Source of the DNA: Desulfobacterales bacterium
GTDB lineage: Bacteria > Desulfobacterota > Desulfobacteria > Desulfobacterales > JADGBH01
Direction: 5' to 3'
Length of the DNA stretch: 48,372 nt
Assembly: GCA_015231595.1 (NCBI GenBank)
Contig: JADGBH010000032.1
Coordinates: 1 to 48,372 of the forward strand
A program made the translations under genes and the position numbers. This document shows positions 43,560 through 48,372 of the stretch, in pieces (position 1 is the stretch's first letter; every line of letters starts with the position of its first letter). The notes below the pieces were generated by a model, which did no database searches, was not told where the DNA came from, and worked only from the letters and a program-made list of their open reading frames with translations.

Positions 43560-44282
43560 TTACTCTTGTATAATTATAAAAAGCGGTTCTATATATTCAG
43601 GATCATTTTTATCTATAATTTCAATAATTGATTTATGCATCCTTTTTTTCATTTCTCCAAAAATGCCCCGCTTTTTCTGGAATATTTTTGCAAAAGCCAT
43701 TGATTCTTTCATGAGTTCATCAAGGTCTTTACAAGCTTTTTGGATTACATTATGCTGCTCAAGCTCAGGAGCACCTACACGTCTGCCGGTATATTTCATT
43801 TCCTGAAATTTGTAATAAGGGATCGCCTTTTTAACAAATGCAATCATACCCTCTAAAAAAGGAATACCGATATCAACTTCTGGAAAGCAGAAAAATCCCC
43901 TATCAGACCTCATTAAACGGAAATCGCAAGCACACGCAAGGATTGCTCCATTTCCAAAAGCATGACCATTTATAGCGGCTATAACCGGCATGGGATATAA
44001 AAGCAATTTTTTAAAAACATCATTCATGCGATACATAAAATTTTTTATACTTTGAATATCATTTGCAGCTTTACGCTCCAAAAGCCATTGAAGATCAACT
44101 CCTTGAGACCAATTCTTTTCATCACTTGATGTTATTACAAGGGCAAATATACTCTTATCTTCAAGGATTTCATCCAACACCTTTATCATAGCATTACCAA
44201 AATCCAAGTTTTGTCTATTTTCCTTGTTATTCATAGTGAGAACAGCAACTGTATCTTTCTTTTCCCACGTTACAATAGACAT
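43560..44282 (-). CDS. Enoyl-CoA hydratase/isomerase family protein
   Basis: 240 residues, crotonase fold. The first oxyanion-hole segment is NWSQGVDLQWL and the second is AINGHAFGNGAILACACDFRLM. PEVDIGIPF carries an acidic residue where delta3,delta2-enoyl-CoA isomerases have their catalytic Glu, so an isomerase is more likely than a hydratase. The substrate is unknown. It overlaps the SAM hydroxide adenosyltransferase gene by 13 bases, an unexplained pairing. Confidence 0.87.
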   Translation of the reverse strand: MSIVTWEKKDTVAVLTMNNKENRQNLDFGNAMIKVLDEILEDKSIFALVITSSDEKNWSQGVDLQWLLERKAANDIQSIKNFMYRMNDVFKKLLLYPMPVIAAINGHAFGNGAILACACDFRLMRSDRGFFCFPEVDIGIPFLEGMIAFVKKAIPYYKFQEMKYTGRRVGAPELEQHNVIQKACKDLDELMKESMAFAKIFQKKRGIFGEMKKRMHKSIIEIIDKNDPEYIEPLFIIIQE

Positions 44283-45100
44283 TCATCCTCCTTTTTTGTT
44301 TTTGTTTGAATTTTTATATTAACTCCATTTTTAACGTTAAAATAATCAGATCCTTTTCCTGAATTTACTGATATTTCAAGGAATCCACTACTTCCGATAA
44401 GCGCTATAGGCTGTCCTATTTCAACATCCGTATATGTATCAAAAATACCATTAATTTCATTTGAATTGATTAGTATTTTAAACATTGAAGGGATTTTATT
44501 AAATTTTCTAAGCGTCTCTGAGTCTATATTAGTTATTAAATTTCCAAAATGATCAATATGTACAACTTGACCTATAAGTTCATTCTTTGTTGAAATGAAA
44601 GGTTTTGCAATATTTAATTTTACAACTTTATCTTGATTAAAAGCTGTTCCAATTTTTTTTAAAGGAATCCCTTTTGATAAATGGGCTGCAATCGGCGCAA
44701 AAATATCCCGTCCGTGAAATGTTTTACTTACAGGTTTTAAAAAATATTCGTCATTATCAATACAAATAATTTCTTCAATTTCAACATCATTTTTATCCAT
44801 AATAAGGCTCAAAATACCGTTGTTTGAACAAATAAAAATATGCCCATTTATTTTAGCTGCAATTATCTGTCTTTGGCTTCCTACGCCCGGATCAACGACA
44901 ACTATATGAATCGTATTTTGAGGAAAATATTTATAGGCGGAACTTATTAAATACGCGGATTGTGTTATATCTTGAGGCGTTACAGAATGGGATATATCTA
45001 TGATTTGAACGTAAGGATTTATTGATAAAATAACTCCTTTCATTATGCCAACATAAGCATCATTTAGTCCAAAATCGGTAAGAAGCGTTATAATGTTCAT
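44270..45100 (-). CDS. S-adenosyl-L-methionine hydrolase (adenosine-forming), DUF62 family
   Basis: 276 residues. LLTDFGLNDAYVGIMKGVI opens the family. The triad known from the archaeal member is conserved with exact spacing: D70 and R77 in VDPGVGSQR, and H129 in TFHGRDIF. SNNG replaces the usual PDNG at the SAM-contact loop. GQVVHIDHFGNLITNI begins the C-terminal domain. Family members hydrolyse SAM to adenosine and methionine; the physiological reason is unclear. Confidence 0.9.
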   Translation of the reverse strand: MNIITLLTDFGLNDAYVGIMKGVILSINPYVQIIDISHSVTPQDITQSAYLISSAYKYFPQNTIHIVVVDPGVGSQRQIIAAKINGHIFICSNNGILSLIMDKNDVEIEEIICIDNDEYFLKPVSKTFHGRDIFAPIAAHLSKGIPLKKIGTAFNQDKVVKLNIAKPFISTKNELIGQVVHIDHFGNLITNIDSETLRKFNKIPSMFKILINSNEINGIFDTYTDVEIGQPIALIGSSGFLEISVNSGKGSDYFNVKNGVNIKIQTKTKKEDECLL

Positions 45101-45132
45101 AATGTAAAATCAATATTTCAATGCTTTAGAAG

Positions 45133-46164
45133 CTAAATTACAGCTTTTCCTAAATGCTTATAAGCTGAATATGATGCTTTTCTTCCAGACGAAGTTCTTA
45201 ATATCATTCCAATTTTTAAAAGATACGGTTCAACAACATCTACGAGAGTATCCTGTTCTTCCTGAAGGGTTGCTGATAATGCCCCAATTCCTACAGGCCC
45301 CCCGCTGTAGTAATCTATTATTGTGTTTAAATACTGCCTGTCTAAAGATGTAAGCCCTAATCCATCAACGCCTTCAAGATTTAATGCTTCATTAACTATC
45401 TCTTGGGATATTGAGCCGTCTCCTTTTACTTGAGCATAATCCCTTACCCTCTTTAAAAGTCTATTCGCTATTCTGGGAGTTCCTCTTGATCTTTTTGCAA
45501 GCTGTTTTATTCCATCATCATTGATTGTAACCCCAAGAATTATTGCTGATCTCTTAATTATTTTTTCGAGTTCCTCTTCGCTGTAAAAATCAAGATTTCT
45601 AAAAATTCCAAATCTTTCCCTCAATGGAGCCGATATAAGACCCACTCTTGTGGTAGCTCCAACTAAAACGAATTTTTTAAGATTAAATCTATGACTTCTT
45701 GCATGTATTCCTTTATCGAATATAAAATCAACGGCAAAATCCTCCATAGCTGGGTAGAGAAATTCTTCTACAGTTTTTGGAGTTCTATGTATTTCGTCTA
45801 TAAAGAGTATATCACTTTCTCCGAGATGAGTAAGTATTCCAATAAGATCTCCGCCCTTTTCAAGAGCTGGACCTGATGTAACAGTAAGAGTTCCACCCAT
45901 TTCATTGGCTATAATATGGGCAAGCGTTGTTTTACCAAGACCTGGAGGGCCATGAAAAAGAACATGCTCTAAAGATTCGTTCCTTTGTTTAGCCGCTTGA
46001 ACAGCTATTTTCAAAGCTTCAACAACATCCTTTTGACCTATATAATTTTCAAATGTATCGGGTCTTAAAGAAATAATTTCATTTTCTGAATCAATGGGAA
46101 GAGATTTTTTTTCAAGTATGCCTTGTGTTTCTGAAGAAAATTTTATTATACTATCTTTTTTCAT
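45133..46164 (-). CDS. ruvB: Holliday junction branch-migration helicase RuvB
   Basis: 343 residues. [15 protein letters not shown], Walker A GPPGLGKT (72-79), Walker B FIDEIHR (D123, E124), sensor GATTRVG, arginine-finger region LRERFGI and C-terminal winged helix ending SAYKHLG are all present. It forms the motor hexamer on RuvA-bound junctions. It overlaps the ruvA end by 4 bases (ATGA). Confidence 0.97.
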   Translation of the reverse strand: MKKDSIIKFSSETQGILEKKSLPIDSENEIISLRPDTFENYIGQKDVVEALKIAVQAAKQRNESLEHVLFHGPPGLGKTTLAHIIANEMGGTLTVTSGPALEKGGDLIGILTHLGESDILFIDEIHRTPKTVEEFLYPAMEDFAVDFIFDKGIHARSHRFNLKKFVLVGATTRVGLISAPLRERFGIFRNLDFYSEEELEKIIKRSAIILGVTINDDGIKQLAKRSRGTPRIANRLLKRVRDYAQVKGDGSISQEIVNEALNLEGVDGLGLTSLDRQYLNTIIDYYSGGPVGIGALSATLQEEQDTLVDVVEPYLLKIGMILRTSSGRKASYSAYKHLGKAVI

Positions 46165-46775
46165 GAGGAAGAGCCTCTATAAACTTCATCAAAGAGTTCT
46201 TCAGGTTTTGATATTGAACTATTACGCTTAAGGGCTTCAGTTACCATTTGTTTTGCTTCAGCTCGACTATGGCCTAATTGATTTACCATTACGTCTATTA
46301 CCTGTTCCGCAAGGTCTTCGTTTATTTGTTCTTCTAAAATTTCAGACTTCTTTATAAGAGCAAACTTTGCCATTTTTCCTTCTAATGAAGCAATAATTTT
46401 TTGAGCTGTCCGATCCCCTATGCCTTTTAAGCTTTTTAATATGTTTAAATTTTTTGTTTCAATGGCTTTGGCTATATTGCTTATGGGTATATCAAGAGCT
46501 TTCACAGCTTTTACAGGGCCCATAGCTTCTACTGTTATAAAATACTGAAAAAATTCTTTTTCAGCTTCAAAATTAAACCCTATTAATAATGGTTTTGGCT
46601 GTTTTTCTGTTTGGTGATAATAAATATAGAACGAAATAAAATCCCCTGTTTTCTTTGCATTCAACGTTTCCATAACAAATGCTGGAATTAATATTTCGTA
46701 TCCTACATGATTTACAAGCAGGATTATTCTGTCTTTTTCTTTTTTTAATAAATTACCTTCAAGATAGGCTATCAT
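46161..46775 (-). CDS. ruvA: Holliday junction DNA helicase subunit RuvA
   Basis: 204 residues. The OB-fold N-terminus [21 protein letters not shown], the central helix-hairpin-helix pair with [20 protein letters not shown], and a C-terminal domain III ([18 protein letters not shown]) that contacts RuvB. It binds the four-way junction. It overlaps the ruvC end by 17 bases. Confidence 0.96.
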   Translation of the reverse strand: MIAYLEGNLLKKEKDRIILLVNHVGYEILIPAFVMETLNAKKTGDFISFYIYYHQTEKQPKPLLIGFNFEAEKEFFQYFITVEAMGPVKAVKALDIPISNIAKAIETKNLNILKSLKGIGDRTAQKIIASLEGKMAKFALIKKSEILEEQINEDLAEQVIDVMVNQLGHSRAEAKQMVTEALKRNSSISKPEELFDEVYRGSSS

Positions 46776-47244
46776 ATCTATAAAGTCCTATTATGCTTAG
46801 CGCTAATGCATCCGAAGCATGATAAGGTTTAAGTTGTTCTTTTACGTTTAATATATGTCTAACAGTCTCTTCAAGCTGAGCTTTACTCGCATTTCCATTG
46901 CCTGTAAGGGCGTGTTTCGCTTCTTTAACAGGAATTTCAAAAACAGGAACATTGTTTTTAAAGCTAGCTAATAATATTATGCCTGTAACTTTGCCGAGAG
47001 TAAGTCCTGACTTTGGGTATTCTTTTAAATAAAAAGTATCTTCTACTATCATGAGGTCAGGTTTTTCTTTTTCGAGTACTTCCATAAGATCGGAAAAAAT
47101 TTTATTAAGACGCGCCGGCATAGAATGATTTTGAGATGTGGAAATGCTTCCATAATGAAAAGATTTAATTTCAAAACCAGTTCCAGTTACTATTCCGATA
47201 CCTGTTGCAGCGAGCCCAGGATCTATTCCTATTATCTTAGCCAT
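46759..47244 (-). CDS. ruvC: Crossover junction endodeoxyribonuclease RuvC
   Basis: 161 residues. Catalytic acids D8 (GIDPGLAATG), E68 (VEDTF) and D145 (HASDALALS) are visible. His142 takes the place of the fourth acid, a common natural variant. It cleaves Holliday junctions and is first in the ruvC-ruvA-ruvB order. It starts six bases after the CpoB-like gene stop. Confidence 0.95.
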   Translation of the reverse strand: MAKIIGIDPGLAATGIGIVTGTGFEIKSFHYGSISTSQNHSMPARLNKIFSDLMEVLEKEKPDLMIVEDTFYLKEYPKSGLTLGKVTGIILLASFKNNVPVFEIPVKEAKHALTGNGNASKAQLEETVRHILNVKEQLKPYHASDALALSIIGLYRYDSLS

Positions 47245-47250
47245 CTTAAG

Positions 47251-48117
47251 TTATTTCATAGAAGCTAATTTTGTTTTAGCAATTTTTGCTTCAGTTGAAT
47301 TTGGATATTTTCGTATAAGCTCATTTAATATAATTTTAGCATTTGTTTTATCACCAAGCATATAAAAGGCTAAAGCTTGTTTTAAATTCGCTGAAGGAGT
47401 TTTATTACCTTTCGGATATTTTTCGATTACCTTTTGATATTCTAATATAGCTTTTTCATACCATTTTTCGTAATAATAACTTTCTCCTATCCAAAATTGG
47501 GAATTATCCGCTTCTGTAGATTTCGGAAATTTTTCTAAAAATAAAGTAAAGCATCTTCTCGCAGTTTCATAATCAGAATCGTCAAATTTTTGTTTGCCGT
47601 AAGCATAAAGCTCTTTTTCTGAAAGATCATTTTCAGCAACAGGCTCTCCGCTTTTTTGTGATGGAATTTGTACTTCTGTCTTATCCTGTGTTTCCAAATT
47701 TAAATATTCTTCAACTTTTGATACCCTATTTTTAAGGCCATAAGTCATTTCAGTAAGGCTTTGTATTTTGTCTTTTTCACTTTTACGGGAATCTTCGGCA
47801 TAAGATGTTTTTTTATTTAATGAGTAGTTTGTTTCTTCTATTTTACCCGTAATTTTTTGAATTTCAGTTCTAAAATTATCAAAAGACGCATTTAAGTTAG
47901 CGTATTGACTTTTTATTTCATTCTCTTTTTGCTCTCTTTTTTTATCTAAATTTTCAATGTCAATAGCAAGCTGAGCTTTCTTTTTTTCAAGGCTTTGGAC
48001 ATATAATTCAAGGGATTCCACCCTTTTTTCCATTAAAATCATGTCATTCCTTGTAGCACAGCCTAAAAAGAAAACAAAAAATAAATTTATTATTGTAATT
48101 TTTTTAAAAAATTTCAT
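47251..48117 (-). CDS. cpoB: CpoB/YbgF-like Tol-Pal system lipoprotein with coiled coil and TPR
   Basis: 288 residues. A signal peptide with lipobox VFFLGC gives lipidated Cys20. A long coiled coil runs over about residues 25-130. C-terminal tetratricopeptide-like repeats follow from about 165 (ELYAYGKQKFDDSDYETARRCFTLFLEKFPKS, QFWIGESYYYEKWYEKAILEYQKVIEKYP, NLKQALAFYMLGDKTNAKIIL). In other bacteria CpoB couples cell-wall synthesis to outer-membrane constriction. No tol or pal genes are in view, and lipidation is unlike the E. coli form. Confidence 0.85.
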   Translation of the reverse strand: MKFFKKITIINLFFVFFLGCATRNDMILMEKRVESLELYVQSLEKKKAQLAIDIENLDKKREQKENEIKSQYANLNASFDNFRTEIQKITGKIEETNYSLNKKTSYAEDSRKSEKDKIQSLTEMTYGLKNRVSKVEEYLNLETQDKTEVQIPSQKSGEPVAENDLSEKELYAYGKQKFDDSDYETARRCFTLFLEKFPKSTEADNSQFWIGESYYYEKWYEKAILEYQKVIEKYPKGNKTPSANLKQALAFYMLGDKTNAKIILNELIRKYPNSTEAKIAKTKLASMK

Positions 48118-48217
48118 GTTTCTACTTTTGTTAATTATTACTAACTAAATGTTTGCTAATAAGCTCTATTAAAGCCTTTTATAAGTTTTTTTAAAGCATA
48201 CAAATATTTTGGATTAT

Positions 48218-48354
48218 CGTCATTCCGGGGAAAGTCAGAAAATCGTTTAGATTTTCTGACTTTAACCCGGAATCCAGAAAATATGAAGACTTTTATTCTG
48301 GATTCCGGATTAAAATTGAAAAATATTCATTTTTCAATTTTTTCCGGAATGACG
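48218..48354. repeat. Nested palindrome with outer stem and three inner hairpins (E5)
   Basis: The outer arms CGTCATTCCGG (48218-48228) and CCGGAATGACG (48344-48354) enclose three perfect hairpins. The first is AAAGTCAGAAAATC with its complement. The second is CCGGAATCCAGAA with TTCTGGATTCCGG. The third is AAATTGAAAAAT-like with its complement. The whole can fold as a cloverleaf-like structure. The CGTCATTCC and GGAATCCAG modules are shared with E1 and E2, so it belongs to the same broader REP-like family. It lies about 100 bases upstream of the cpoB-like gene. Confidence 0.75.
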
Positions 48355-48372
48355 TCCTACGACGTTTATTTA

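Overview
The window looks like chromosome of an AT-rich, low-GC Gram-negative bacterium, most likely a deltaproteobacterium of the Desulfobacterales type. This is an inference from gene content: PAS/hybrid kinases, an HD-GYP regulator, a type II secretion locus, a DUF3786 gene, a complete trpEGDCFBA operon and ruvCAB. No tRNA, rRNA, CRISPR array or complete insertion sequence was found. Almost everything is on the minus strand. Only a hybrid histidine kinase and a ccdA-thioredoxin pair run forward.

Layout. 1-6.5 kb: signal transduction, with a receiver protein, a hybrid kinase, an HD-GYP receiver, a cysteine-bearing PAS kinase and a small SHOCT-like membrane protein. 6.5-8.1 kb: an AAA ATPase fused to a PD-(D/E)XK-like domain, followed by a 537-bp composite palindrome (8231-8767). 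8.8-14.9 kb: a surface-glycan cluster. It includes WecE- and WecD-like enzymes that should make TDP-Fuc4NAc, a GT2 glycosyltransferase, two methyltransferases and a large multi-spanning membrane protein. 15-16.6 kb: a secreted cysteine-containing protein with a long leader and a strong terminator. 17-29 kb: a type II secretion operon transcribed as F-[Wzz-like]-H-I-J-K-L-M-C-[BNR lipoprotein]-[thioredoxin-VKOR]-D. gspE and gspG are absent, and a polysaccharide co-polymerase gene sits in the usual gspG position. 29-31.2 kb: DUF3786, an unknown gene, a flavodoxin-like protein and a hicBA pair.

31.2-38.1 kb: the complete trp operon. Ahead of trpE there is an unlisted 17-residue leader peptide with three consecutive Trp codons. 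It is followed by mutually exclusive RNA hairpins that form a classical attenuator, and then by a second terminator whose 5' arm is complementary to the 3' arm of the first. This suggests a six-segment, two-terminator cascade and is the most interesting observation here. 38-40 kb: a Uma2-type nuclease gene and a ccdA-thioredoxin pair. 40-43.1 kb: a chemoreceptor beside an orphan NMT1/THI5-like binding protein. 43.5-48.1 kb: an enoyl-CoA isomerase-like gene, a SAM hydroxide adenosyltransferase, ruvB, ruvA, ruvC and a CpoB-like lipoprotein.

A dispersed family of palindromic elements is scattered between genes. There are two full 157-bp copies with imperfect terminal inverted repeats, at 1015-1171 and 19181-19337. 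The second is flanked by a 7-bp direct repeat. Two further copies are shortened (12923-12992 and 27693-27762), and a related three-hairpin structure lies near the right edge (48218-48354).
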